Assembly (NCBI GenBank): GCA_044464765.1
Contig: JBIQKZ010000013.1
Span: forward strand, 1 to 64,000
Direction: 5' to 3'
Origin: JBIQKZ01 sp044464765
GTDB lineage: Bacteria > Pseudomonadota > Gammaproteobacteria > Burkholderiales > Burkholderiaceae_B
Length of the DNA stretch: 64,000 nucleotides
In this document: positions 43,014 to 51,466 of the stretch, in pieces
Layout of the letters: every line of letters begins with the position of its first letter
How positions within the stretch are numbered: position 1 is the stretch's first letter
Translations under genes and position numbers: made by a program
Notes under the pieces: generated by a model
What the model saw: only the letters and a program-made list of their open reading frames with translations
Databases searched by the model: none
What the model was told of the DNA's origin: nothing

Positions 43014-43041
43014 GTTACCCGTATAAACCCTAGGGTAACCC
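43014..43041. promoter_or_regulatory. Second operator-like inverted repeat, upstream of the ligase-like gene
   Basis: GTTACCC (43014-43020) and GGGTAAC (43033-43039) are perfect 7-bp arms with a 12-bp spacer. The spacer ends in CCCTAG, so that CCCTAGGG and GGGTAACCC overlap. The core resembles the AGGGTTWACCCT sites at 41918-41946, sharing CCTAGGG and GGGTWACCC. It lies 99 bp before the ligase-like gene. Confidence 0.45.
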
Positions 43042-43139
43042 GCTTTCTGAAGCCAGGGGATTGCACAGAAACCGCTTGTCGTTCATGCTTGTAGGATAGG
43101 ATGCCGTACCCGTATCTGCCCTGTTGAACTAAATAAACA

Positions 43140-44453
43140 ATGAACGACCAATACGCGGAGCTGTACTCGTCATACCAATGGTTTGTCCCTTCACAATTCA
43201 ACATCGCGCAGGCGTGTGTTCACCGGTGGGCCCATAATACCCACGAAGGCCGCAAAATCGCGCTCTACGTCGAAGACGACCTGGGCCAGCGCGAAGCCTG
43301 GTCGTATACCCGTCTGGCCGAAACCACCAATCAACTGGCGAATGGGCTGATCAAAATGGGCATCAACCCCGGGGACCGCGTGGCCGTGCTCATGGGTCAG
43401 CGGCCCGAGATCGTCGCCGCCTATATGGCGGTGCTTAGCGTTAATGCCGTGGTCATGCCGTTGCCGGCGGCCCTCGGCGCCGGCCAGCTTGCGGCCCGGC
43501 TGCGCGACGCCCAGGCCCGTGCGGCCATTGTCGATACCTCGGCCGGCCCCGACGTACTGCAAGCCCAACTGGCCTATCCCGATCTTTCACAAATTATCGG
43601 CCTGGGGTTTCAGCACGAAAATATTATCCCCTGGCGCACTTTGCTGGCGCGCCAGCCGACGGAGTTCAAGGCATTAGTCACAACCTCATCCAGCCCTGCT
43701 TTCCTGATGTACAACTCCGGCAGCCACCACCCGCCCTGCGGCGCCTTGCTGGCGCACGGCGCCCTGATCGGCAACCTGCCAGGCTTTGTATCGTCGCAAA
43801 ACTGGTTTCCACAAACCTCCGACGTCTTCTGGAGCCCGGCCCCCTGGACCAGCCACCAAGGGCTATTTAATGCCTTACTGCCCTGCCTTTACTTTGGCCG
43901 ACCGCTGGTGGCCACCCTAGGACATCCCTCGGGTGGTCGCGCCCTGGACATTCTCCAGCATTATCAAGTCACCAACGCCTTCCTGCCTCTTGAGATGCTG
44001 GTTCGCATGCAGCAAGCGGCAGCCGGCCACCACGACCTGGCCCTCAAAGCGTTGGCGCTGGATACCGATGCGCTCGATCCGTCCTTGCTGCGCTACTGCC
44101 AAAGCAGCCTCCAGGTTACGCCAAACCTGGTTTTCGGGGTTCCCGAAGCGAATAACATCGTTGGGAACAGCGCGCAAAAATGGCCGGCCATTCCAGACAG
44201 CATTGGCCGCCCCTACCCAGGTCATCTGGTCTCGGTGCTTGATCCCCAGGGGCGACCCTGCCCCGCCGGCGTCGTGGGCCAGATCGCCATTAACCGCTAT
44301 GACATCCAGGGATACGCCGATCCGGCGTTGTTCCTGGGCTACTGGAACAACCCGGGCGCCACCCAGGCGCGGTATCTGGGCGATTGGTGCCTCACGGGCG
44401 TATCCGGCTCCATCGACAAAGAAGGCTATTTCCGGCGCATTCCCGGGCGATAA
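43140..44453 (+). CDS. Degenerate acyl-CoA synthetase-like protein lacking the C-terminal domain
   Basis: A 437-residue member of the adenylate-forming (ANL) superfamily by its N-terminal domain: WSYTRLAETTNQLANGL, GDRVAVLMGQRPEIVAAYMAVLSVNAVVMPL. The ATP-binding P-loop, usually YTSGTTGxPKG, reads YNSGSHHPPCGALLAHGAL. The A5 motif is NLVFGVPEANN instead of the YGxTE type, the A7 TGD is LTGVSG, and the protein stops at A8 (FRRIPGR), so the 100-residue lid with the catalytic Lys is missing. Ordinary ligase chemistry is therefore unlikely. The frame is clean and long, so it may be a maintained binding protein rather than a fresh pseudogene. A gamma-carbonic anhydrase gene follows after 60 bp. 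Confidence 0.8.
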   Translation: MNDQYAELYSSYQWFVPSQFNIAQACVHRWAHNTHEGRKIALYVEDDLGQREAWSYTRLAETTNQLANGLIKMGINPGDRVAVLMGQRPEIVAAYMAVLSVNAVVMPLPAALGAGQLAARLRDAQARAAIVDTSAGPDVLQAQLAYPDLSQIIGLGFQHENIIPWRTLLARQPTEFKALVTTSSSPAFLMYNSGSHHPPCGALLAHGALIGNLPGFVSSQNWFPQTSDVFWSPAPWTSHQGLFNALLPCLYFGRPLVATLGHPSGGRALDILQHYQVTNAFLPLEMLVRMQQAAAGHHDLALKALALDTDALDPSLLRYCQSSLQVTPNLVFGVPEANNIVGNSAQKWPAIPDSIGRPYPGHLVSVLDPQGRPCPAGVVGQIAINRYDIQGYADPALFLGYWNNPGATQARYLGDWCLTGVSGSIDKEGYFRRIPGR

Positions 44454-44459
44454 TAAGGG

Positions 44460-44486
44460 GGCGCGGGCAATAGTGATTGCCGCGCC
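44460..44486 (+). terminator. GC-rich hairpin between ligase-like gene and carbonic anhydrase
   Basis: GGCGCGGGCAAT and ATTGCCGCGCC pair over 11 bp with one bulged G around an AGTG loop. There is no T-run after it, so it may attenuate or stabilise the message rather than end it. Confidence 0.4.
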
Positions 44487-44513
44487 ATTTACAACCCTTA
44501 CTATCGGACAGTC

Positions 44514-45035
44514 ATGGCCATCTACGAATTCAACGGGCTGGTTCCCGTCATTGATGAAGACACGTTTATCTTCGAAAGCGCTGACATCATCGGCGAGGTT
44601 CACCTGGCCGCCGGGGCCTCGGTTTGGTCCAACGTCAGCATACGCGGCGACAATGCCCCAATAACCATTGGACGCAACAGCAATATCCAGGAAGGCAGCG
44701 TGCTGCACGTCGATGCCGGCATTCCGCTTGCCATTGGCGAGAACGTTACCGTGGGACACCAGGCCATGCTGCACGGATGCACCATTGCCGACGACGCCCT
44801 GATCGGCATGCAAGCCATTATCCTGAACAACGCCCGCATTGGCCGGAACTGCCTGATTGGCGCGGGCGCCCTGATCCCGGAAGGCCGCGAAATCCCTGAC
44901 AACTCATTGGTTGTGGGTATCGGCAAGATTTTACGCCAGCTTTCCGAGGAAGAAATCCGCGACATCAAGGAAAATGCCCGGCATTATGCCGAACGGGCGC
45001 GCGAATACCGCAAGGCGCTCAAGCGCATCGGCTAA
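44514..45035 (+). CDS. Gamma-class carbonic anhydrase family protein
   Basis: A 173-residue left-handed beta-helix protein (YrdA/CaiE/PaaY group) with hexapeptide repeats from about residue 25 to 130. The three metal-binding histidines are visible: one in SVLHVDAG and two in VGHQAMLHGC. R and D positions in SIRGDNAPITIG are kept. Members may hydrate CO2, act on CoA thioesters or have no measured activity. The C-terminal 40 residues form a charged helix. It follows the ligase-like gene, a neighbourhood reminiscent of CaiC/CaiE, and precedes hslO by 9 bp. Confidence 0.92.
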   Translation: MAIYEFNGLVPVIDEDTFIFESADIIGEVHLAAGASVWSNVSIRGDNAPITIGRNSNIQEGSVLHVDAGIPLAIGENVTVGHQAMLHGCTIADDALIGMQAIILNNARIGRNCLIGAGALIPEGREIPDNSLVVGIGKILRQLSEEEIRDIKENARHYAERAREYRKALKRIG

Positions 45036-45044
45036 AATCAATTC

Positions 45045-45977
45045 ATGAGCGACCAATTAAAGAAGTATCTTTTCCAGGATCACAGCACACGCGTCCAGGC
45101 CATTCGCCTAACAGAGGCCTGGCAAACCGGGTTGGAACACCAGCATTATCCCGACTGCGTCCAGACGCTGCTGGGCGAACTGGTGGCGGCCGCTGTCTTG
45201 CTGGCCTCCAATCTCAAGTTCCAGGGATCATTGGTGCTGCAGTTGCAAGGCGACGGTCCGATCGCCCTGATTGTGGTGGAATGCAGCGCCAGCCTGACAA
45301 TACGCGCAACCGCAACACTGCGCGACGGGCATGCTGTCCCGGCCGATGGCTCATTGCAATCCCTGTTGAATGCGAATGGGCAAGGGCGATTTATCGTCGT
45401 GCTGGATCCCGATCGCCAAGCCACCGACATGCAGCCCTATCAAGGTATCGTACCCCTCGAAGGCGACACGGTGGCGCAAGTGCTCGAATTGTATATGCGC
45501 AATTCCGAGCAACTCGATACCCGTCTATGGCTGGCCTCTAACGAAACAGATGCCGCCGGCCTGCTACTGCAGCGCATGCCCGGTCACGGAGGCCACGCTG
45601 CGCGGGCGGTCGGCGCTGCCGGCAACAACGACGATACCTGGGAACGTGCCGTCGCCCTGGCCAGCACAATACGTACCCCCGACCTGCTCGGCCTGGACAC
45701 CGACGAACTGATACGTCGCCTGTTCTGGGAGGAAACCCTGCTCTCCTTCCCCGCGCAAGACGTCATTTGGTCTTGCCCCTGTACCCGCGAACGGGTTGTC
45801 AACATGCTACGGATGCTGGGCCAGGACGAAATCCAGGAAATCCTGTCCGAGCGCGATCACATTGATGTCGCCTGCAACTTCTGCGGCAAGCCCTATCGCT
45901 TCGATGCCGTCGACTGCGCGGGCCTGTTTCTCGAGCAACGCGACACGCCCGACAGCCCCAGCACGTCCGTCCACTGA
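45045..45977 (+). CDS. hslO: Redox-regulated chaperone Hsp33
   Basis: A 310-residue cytosolic holdase activated by oxidative stress. The C-terminal zinc switch is CxC...CxxC: WSCPCTRERV near residue 246 and VACNFCGKPY near 278. The N-terminal domain has the family opening DQLKKYLFQDHSTRVQAIRL. A linker with Gly/His-rich sequence (MPGHGGHAARAVGAAGNN) is present. It starts 9 bp after the carbonic anhydrase gene. Confidence 0.96.
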   Translation: MSDQLKKYLFQDHSTRVQAIRLTEAWQTGLEHQHYPDCVQTLLGELVAAAVLLASNLKFQGSLVLQLQGDGPIALIVVECSASLTIRATATLRDGHAVPADGSLQSLLNANGQGRFIVVLDPDRQATDMQPYQGIVPLEGDTVAQVLELYMRNSEQLDTRLWLASNETDAAGLLLQRMPGHGGHAARAVGAAGNNDDTWERAVALASTIRTPDLLGLDTDELIRRLFWEETLLSFPAQDVIWSCPCTRERVVNMLRMLGQDEIQEILSERDHIDVACNFCGKPYRFDAVDCAGLFLEQRDTPDSPSTSVH

Positions 45978-46166
45978 ACCGCCTGAACGGGCCAGGGCCA
46001 ACCTCTAGCAGCACTATCAACAGGCGGGTCCAGGCGCCGAAGCTACGTATGCGAATCAGCCCAACAGGACTCCTGGCATCGATTGGGGCAACACGGCGGT
46101 AGACACTTTCGCCCGTAGGCGTTAGCGATAATCGACTCTGTTCCTGGCCGAAGGCACACTGGGCTT
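45978..46166. other. Intergenic region, no feature recognised
   Basis: A 189-bp gap between hslO and the TadE-like gene. I see no convincing terminator, promoter or small gene in it. Confidence 0.5.
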
Positions 46167-47219
46167 ATGACAGCCGTGCTCCATGCGCCATCCACAACGA
46201 ATGTACAACGTCAACAAGGCGCCGGCACCTTGGGCTTCGCGGTAGCCCTGGCGCCCATCTTGCTTTTGGGGCTGGGGTGTCTTGAAGTGGCCCACTGGCT
46301 TTTCCTGAAGCAGGCCATCAGTCTTGCCTTGGTCGAAGCCGGTCGGGCGGCCATCACGCAACATGCCTCGCCGGCGGTCATTGAAACCGCCTTTGAACAT
46401 GCCTTGCAACCGCTCTATCCACCCACGGCCCACGCCACCGCCGCGCAGCGCGTGCAGCAGGCCCTGCGGGACCGGCAGGCACGCCAGCCTGGCGTGCCGC
46501 CTTGGCAAATACAGATCCTGAGCCCAGGCTCCGATGCCTTCATCGATTTCGCCCAACCCGGCCTTAACGTGCCGGGCGCCGCATCGCTGCCGGCCATCGA
46601 CAACGATTATCAAGCGCTGCAGCACCAGCGCCATCAAGGTCATATGGGTACGGAAGGCCGGGGGACGGCATCCGGTCTTACCATCTTTCAGGCCAATGCC
46701 CTGGTGCTGCGCCTGACGTATCCGCATCAGCCCTTGGTGCCGGGCATCGGCGGGCTGCTGAGGGTCATCGCCGCCACCTCTAAGGGCTACCGGAAAATAG
46801 CGCTGGCGGCAGGCTATCTTCCGATACAACAAGAAATTGTCCTGACCATGCAATCGCACCCCGTGCTGTGGCCCGATCTGCCCAGTCGCAAGGTCGTTCG
46901 CACCGCCGCATATGAAGAAGATGAAAACGCCGCCTGGGCGGAGAACAACGTTATCAAGAACCAGCCCCACTGCCGGGGCCTTTGGTGCGCCGGACCAGAC
47001 CGGCTTCAAGCCTATAGTCCGCCGGCGGCAAAGCCGCCGGGCAACACATCGACGCCGCCCATGGGATCGGAAACATCCGGAGGCGCAGGCATGGGCCGGC
47101 CGGTTCCGCCTGCTACGACTACGCCAGACAGTCCGACAAATTCCTGGCCGGACCATCCGGAAAGCGCCGGCACGAATGATCCGCTATGTGGCATCAGCCT
47201 GTGCTGCGAAGTTGTCTAG
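46167..47219 (+). CDS. TadE-like pilus-assembly protein with extended tail
   Basis: A 350-residue protein with a TadE-like N-terminus: a short polar leader, GAGTLGFAVALAPILLLGLGCLEVAHWLFLKQAI (about 18-51) as single membrane helix, and the conserved Glu of the class (E at about 40). Residues 230-350 are unusual: first a charged segment, then a Pro/Thr/Ser/Gly-rich stretch, then a Cys-rich end (CGISLCC, plus Cys pairs near residue 273). TadE proteins act in Tad/Flp pilus assembly, but no tad genes are visible in this window. It could be a stand-alone surface protein. Convergent with ftsB. Confidence 0.62.
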   Translation: MTAVLHAPSTTNVQRQQGAGTLGFAVALAPILLLGLGCLEVAHWLFLKQAISLALVEAGRAAITQHASPAVIETAFEHALQPLYPPTAHATAAQRVQQALRDRQARQPGVPPWQIQILSPGSDAFIDFAQPGLNVPGAASLPAIDNDYQALQHQRHQGHMGTEGRGTASGLTIFQANALVLRLTYPHQPLVPGIGGLLRVIAATSKGYRKIALAAGYLPIQQEIVLTMQSHPVLWPDLPSRKVVRTAAYEEDENAAWAENNVIKNQPHCRGLWCAGPDRLQAYSPPAAKPPGNTSTPPMGSETSGGAGMGRPVPPATTTPDSPTNSWPDHPESAGTNDPLCGISLCCEVV

Positions 47220-47221
47220 CA

Positions 47222-47246
47222 AAGAAGCCGGTGAGCGGCTTTTCTT
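47222..47246 (+). terminator. Terminator after the TadE-like gene
   Basis: AAGCCG-GTGAG-CGGCTT at 47225-47241 is followed by TTCTT. It lies 5 bp past the stop and between convergent genes, so it may serve both strands. Confidence 0.55.
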
Positions 47247-47262
47247 GCTTGGCCCTTCCAGC

Positions 47263-47598
47263 CTACTGGCCCGGTGCTTTCTTCGGTGCAGCGTTCTTGG
47301 GGAGGCGCACAATGGGCTCATTTTCGTTCGGCGCCAGTATCTGCACGTACGTTTCGTTTTCCTTGACCATGCCCAACTCGCCGCGCGCACGTTCCTCGAT
47401 GGCCTGGGTACCCGCTTTCAAGTCCTGGACTTCCGCCGCCAAGGCATTGTTGCGAGCCACCAAAGCCTCGTTGGTTTCTTGCTGGGCTGCCACCTGTTGC
47501 TGCAGTTCGTGCACACGCAGCCAACCACCCTTGCCCCACCACAGCGGGTATTGAGTAATCGCGGTCAGCAGGATCAGGACGATCAGCAACAGTCGCAT
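47263..47598 (-). CDS. ftsB: Cell division protein FtsB
   Basis: A 111-residue bitopic division protein. It has one membrane helix (residues 2-17), then a coiled coil (LRVHELQQQVAAQQETNEALVARNNALAAEVQDL) and the conserved EERARGELGMVKENETYVQI segment. FtsB joins FtsL and FtsQ in the divisome. The C-terminus is a short Lys/Pro/Ala tail. It follows eno by 39 bp, the widespread eno-ftsB order. Confidence 0.93.
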   Translation of the reverse strand: MRLLLIVLILLTAITQYPLWWGKGGWLRVHELQQQVAAQQETNEALVARNNALAAEVQDLKAGTQAIEERARGELGMVKENETYVQILAPNENEPIVRLPKNAAPKKAPGQ

Positions 47599-47637
47599 TG
47601 CAGTGCTAAGCCCGTAGACCAGCCACGGGCGGCCTTA

Positions 47638-48924
47638 TCAACGCAGGTTATAGAAAGCGTCGCGCCCGGGATAGGAAGCAACTTCCGCCAGCTCTTCTTC
47701 GATACGCAGCAATTGGTTGTATTTGGCCATGCGATCCGACCGCGACAACGAGCCTGTCTTGATTTGCATGGCATTGGTCGCCACGGCAATATCGGCAATG
47801 GTGGAATCTTCGGTCTCGCCGGAACGGTGGGAAATAACGGCTGTGTAGCCCGCCCGTTTGGCCATCTCAATGGCGGCGAAGGTCTCGGTAAGCGTGCCGA
47901 TCTGGTTGATTTTGATCAGGATGGAGTTGGCAATGCCTTGTTCGATTCCTTGCTTGAGAATCTTTGTGTTGGTCACAAACAGGTCGTCGCCCACCAGTTG
48001 AACTTTCTTGCCGAGTTGATCGGAAAGAATCTTCCAGCCTTCCCAGTCGTTCTCGGCCATGCCGTCTTCAATGGTGATAATGGGGTATTTATCGCACCAG
48101 GTCGCCAATAGATTGGCGAAATCGGCCGCAGTCAGCGACACATTGCCTTCGCCGGCCAGATGGTATTTGCCATCGCGGAAAAATTCGGTGCTGGCGCAAT
48201 CGAGCCCCAGCGCAATCTGCGAACCCGCTTCGTAGCCCGCGCGCTCGATGGCTTGAAGAATCAGTTGGATGGCCGCCTCGTGGTTGGCTACGTTGGGCGC
48301 AAAGCCGCCTTCGTCGCCAACCGCGGTCGACATGCCCTGATCGTGGATGAGCTTCTTGAGCGCGTGAAACACTTCGGCGCCCATGCGCAAGGATTCGCGG
48401 AAGCTGCTTGCCCCGATGGGCAGGATCATGAACTCTTGCATGTCCAACGTATTGTTGGCATGCGCACCGCCATTGATGACATTCATCATGGGCACCGGCA
48501 TTTGCATCGGGCCGCTACCGCCGAAATAGCGATAGAGTGAAAGACCGGAATCGTCAGCCGCCGCACGCGCCACCGCCATACTGGCCGCCAGCATGGCGTT
48601 GGCGCCCAGGCGGCTTTTGCTTTCTGTGCCATCCAGGTCGATCAGCGTGCGATCAACAAACGTCTGTTCCTGGGCATCCAGGCCCATCAGGGCTTCGGAA
48701 ATCTCGGTATTCAGATTGTCGACGGCACCCAGCACACCTTTGCCCAAGTAGCGCGATGCATCGCCATCGCGCAGCTCGATCGCCTCGCGCGAGCCCGTGG
48801 ACGCGCCGGAGGGAACCGAAGCACGCCCCATGGCGCCCGATTCCAGAAGCACGTCGCATTCGACGGTCGGGTTACCGCGCGAATCCAGAATTTCGCGCCC
48901 TATGATGTCTACGATTGCACTCAT
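47638..48924 (-). CDS. eno: Enolase
   Basis: A 428-residue enolase interconverting 2-phosphoglycerate and phosphoenolpyruvate. SAIVDIIGREILDSRGNPTVECDV at the N-terminus, the catalytic loop SGASTG near residue 40, the Mg ligands around LGLDCAS, TIEDGMAENDW and VGDDLFVTN, and the signature SHRSGETEDSTIADIAV near residue 365 are all present. It has its own promoter in the gap after the inserted exporter gene, so it need not rely on pyrG-kdsA transcription. Confidence 0.98.
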   Translation of the reverse strand: MSAIVDIIGREILDSRGNPTVECDVLLESGAMGRASVPSGASTGSREAIELRDGDASRYLGKGVLGAVDNLNTEISEALMGLDAQEQTFVDRTLIDLDGTESKSRLGANAMLAASMAVARAAADDSGLSLYRYFGGSGPMQMPVPMMNVINGGAHANNTLDMQEFMILPIGASSFRESLRMGAEVFHALKKLIHDQGMSTAVGDEGGFAPNVANHEAAIQLILQAIERAGYEAGSQIALGLDCASTEFFRDGKYHLAGEGNVSLTAADFANLLATWCDKYPIITIEDGMAENDWEGWKILSDQLGKKVQLVGDDLFVTNTKILKQGIEQGIANSILIKINQIGTLTETFAAIEMAKRAGYTAVISHRSGETEDSTIADIAVATNAMQIKTGSLSRSDRMAKYNQLLRIEEELAEVASYPGRDAFYNLR

Positions 48925-48990
48925 GATAGTTGACTGTCCTGCCAGAATGATTGAATTTACGCGCTTGCCCCCGGATCAGACGGCCAAGCC

Positions 48991-49019
48991 ACAATAAAAG
49001 CGTTAATTGTACTGTGCAA
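48991..49019 (-). promoter_or_regulatory. Predicted sigma-70 promoter for eno-ftsB
   Basis: On the minus strand TTGCAC (49014-49019) and TATTGT (48991-48996) are spaced by exactly 17 bp, in an AT-rich island 67 bp before the eno start. Confidence 0.68.
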
Positions 49020-49031
49020 TGCCGGCTGGAC

Positions 49032-50603
49032 CTAGCGCGGGCCGCCCAAACGAACACGCGGCAGGCGGAACGCCCAGGCAAAAGCCAGGACCACGATGGC
49101 CAGCGCAAGCCACAAGCCGCCATGTACCGCCCCCGTCAGGGCCGCACGAGCCGCCTGGATATAGGGTTCGCCTTCAAGACCCAGGCTTTGCAGCCGCTGG
49201 ATGAAGTCGTGCTGCAAGGCAGTGTTGACGACCACCTGGGGATCCATAAGCGTGGCGGCCCATGCTTCCCCCTGTCGCTCGTGCAACGCTTCGCGCACCG
49301 AGGAGGCATAGAAATGCGATACCAGCGTGCCCACCACGGCCATGCCCAGCATTCCGCCTATCATCCGCAACGATTGCAATAAGGCCGTCGCAATGCCCAA
49401 ATGGCCCCGCCCGGCGGTTTCCTGGGCAAAGACCGTAAGGTTGGGCACAAGAAAGCCCAAGCCAATGCCCCCCAGCGCCATATACAAAATAATCAACCAA
49501 AGGCTGGTGTTGGCAAAGACAAAGATAAGGCCCAGGCAGGCAATAAACAGCAAACCCAGGCCAATGAACAACATGGCTCCCGGGTTGGGCAGCAGAGCAA
49601 CGACCTTGCTGTTCACGATACTGCCCACCGTAATGCACACGACCAGCGGAGTAATCAATAAACCGGCCTGTTGCGGCGACATGCCGAAGCCGCCTTGAAA
49701 CAGCAAGGGCACATAAAACAGCAGCACGAACAACGCGAAACCCAGGAATACCGACAAACAAAACAACACCGCCAGGCTCTTGTTGCGAAACATTTCCAGT
49801 GGCAGCAGCGGTGCGGAGCAGTGTTTTTCCCAGAAATACAAAGCCACAAGAGAAAACAGGCTAAGGGCGGCCAGGCCCCCAACCAACAACGTCAAGCCTT
49901 GCATGGACAGCAGTTCGACAAACAGCTGCAACGAGGCCAGCCCAAGCGCGATCAACAAGGCACCCTGCCAGTCCAGCCCCACTGGGCCTTGCTGATGTTG
50001 CCGGATATGGGGCAGGCAGCGCCACACGAACCACAGACTGAGCAAGCCAAAGGGCAGGTTCACGAAAAACACCGAACGCCAGCCTGCATACTGCGTGAGA
50101 ATCCCGCCCAGCGAAGGCCCAATGACATTGGCCACGCCATAAGCGCCGCTTAACAACACCTGCCAGCGCAGGCGCACCCGGGTGTCGGGGAACAGATCGG
50201 GCACGCTGGCAAAGGCAGTCCCGATCAGCATCCCCCCGCCAATGCCTTGCAAGGCGCGGGCGCCAACCAACTGCGCCATGGAGCCGGCCAGCCCGCAAAA
50301 CACCGACGCCGCTGTAAACAACAGGACGGCCACAATAATGAAAGGCTTGCGCCCATAGTAGTCGCCCAGGCGACCGAAAATCGGAATCGTGATGACGGAT
50401 GTCAACAGATAGGCGTTGGCAACCCAGGCATACAGGCTGAAACCATTCAGTTCGGCCACGATGGTCGGCAAAGCGGTACTGACAACCGTTTGGTCGACCG
50501 CCACCATCATGATGACAAAGCACAGGCCGGACATGGCCAACAAAGAGTTGCGCACGGACAAGACACGCCCGCTGTCTGTACTGGCCTCGGTGGAAGAGGT
50601 CAT
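49032..50603 (-). CDS. DHA2-family multidrug exporter (MFS, 14 helices)
   Basis: A 523-residue transporter of the EmrB/QacA type with 14 predicted helices. Family motifs are FVIMMVAVDQTVVSTALPTI in helix 1, GRLGDYYGRKPFII in the loop between helices 2 and 3 and ARALQGIGGGMLIGTAFA in helix 4. It is placed between kdsA (4 bp before its start) and eno, splitting a block that is usually continuous. No partner membrane-fusion protein or regulator is beside it. Substrate unknown. Confidence 0.92.
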   Translation of the reverse strand: MTSSTEASTDSGRVLSVRNSLLAMSGLCFVIMMVAVDQTVVSTALPTIVAELNGFSLYAWVANAYLLTSVITIPIFGRLGDYYGRKPFIIVAVLLFTAASVFCGLAGSMAQLVGARALQGIGGGMLIGTAFASVPDLFPDTRVRLRWQVLLSGAYGVANVIGPSLGGILTQYAGWRSVFFVNLPFGLLSLWFVWRCLPHIRQHQQGPVGLDWQGALLIALGLASLQLFVELLSMQGLTLLVGGLAALSLFSLVALYFWEKHCSAPLLPLEMFRNKSLAVLFCLSVFLGFALFVLLFYVPLLFQGGFGMSPQQAGLLITPLVVCITVGSIVNSKVVALLPNPGAMLFIGLGLLFIACLGLIFVFANTSLWLIILYMALGGIGLGFLVPNLTVFAQETAGRGHLGIATALLQSLRMIGGMLGMAVVGTLVSHFYASSVREALHERQGEAWAATLMDPQVVVNTALQHDFIQRLQSLGLEGEPYIQAARAALTGAVHGGLWLALAIVVLAFAWAFRLPRVRLGGPR

Positions 50604-50607
50604 GCGT

Positions 50608-51453
50608 TCAAGTATCTAGCAAGCCGCCCTGCTTTACGCAGCGGTCGATCGCAACCAGAGACTTCAGCAGGGATTCCATTTTTTGCAAGGGAACGGCATT
50701 CGGCCCGTCGGACAAGGCCTGGTCTGGGTCGGGATGCGTTTCCATGAACAGACCCGCCACGCCGGCCGCCACGGCGGCCCGCGCCAGGACGGGAACAAAT
50801 TCCCGCTGACCGCCTGAGCTACTGCCCTGCCCTCCCGGCAATTGCACGGAATGGGTGGCATCGAACACCACCGGGCAACCGGTTTCACGCATGATCGCAA
50901 GCGAGCGCATATCGGACACCAGGTTGTTGTAGCCAAATGAGGCGCCGCGCTCGCACACCATAATGTTGCTGCCATCGCCGCCGGCCGCAATGGCAGCGGC
51001 GCGAGCCTTGGCCACGACCTGAGTCATGTCGTGCGGCGCCAAAAACTGCCCTTTCTTGATATTGACGGGCTTGAGCGTTGCCGCGCAGGCATGGATGAAA
51101 TCGGTTTGGCGGCACAGAAAGGCCGGCGTCTGCAAGACGTCGACCACGGCGGCCACCTCGTTGATCTGCTCGGTGGTGTGCACATCGGTAAGCACCGGCA
51201 CGCCAAGCTGGTCGCGGATATCGGCCAGGATTTGCAAGCCTTCGGCCATGCCCGGCCCACGAAATGATTTGTCCGAACTGCGATTGGCCTTGTCGAAGGA
51301 ACTTTTATAGATGAACGGTATGCCCAGCGCCTGGGTGATTTCCTTCAACCGCCCTGCCGTGTCGAACGCCATCTGGCGCGACTCGATGACACAGGTGCCT
51401 GCAATCAGGAAAAACGGTTCGGACAGACCGGCCTTGAATCCACAAAGTTCCAT
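50608..51453 (-). CDS. kdsA: KDO-8-phosphate synthase
   Basis: A 281-residue enzyme condensing phosphoenolpyruvate with arabinose-5-phosphate to make KDO-8-phosphate for lipopolysaccharide. Motifs are FLIAGTCVIESRQ near residue 16, YKSSFDKANRSSDKSFRGPG (about 49-68), VLTDVHTTEQ and VFDATHSVQLPGGQG. It lies 13 bp after pyrG and ends 4 bp before the exporter gene. Confidence 0.97.
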   Translation of the reverse strand: MELCGFKAGLSEPFFLIAGTCVIESRQMAFDTAGRLKEITQALGIPFIYKSSFDKANRSSDKSFRGPGMAEGLQILADIRDQLGVPVLTDVHTTEQINEVAAVVDVLQTPAFLCRQTDFIHACAATLKPVNIKKGQFLAPHDMTQVVAKARAAAIAAGGDGSNIMVCERGASFGYNNLVSDMRSLAIMRETGCPVVFDATHSVQLPGGQGSSSGGQREFVPVLARAAVAAGVAGLFMETHPDPDQALSDGPNAVPLQKMESLLKSLVAIDRCVKQGGLLDT

Positions 51454-51466
51454 GTTGCTTCCTTAG

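Noticed and set aside
46122..47156. 344-residue minus-strand ORF opposite the TadE-like gene
   Set aside because: The plus-strand frame has a membrane helix in the expected place and a following terminator; the minus frame has shadow-like composition.
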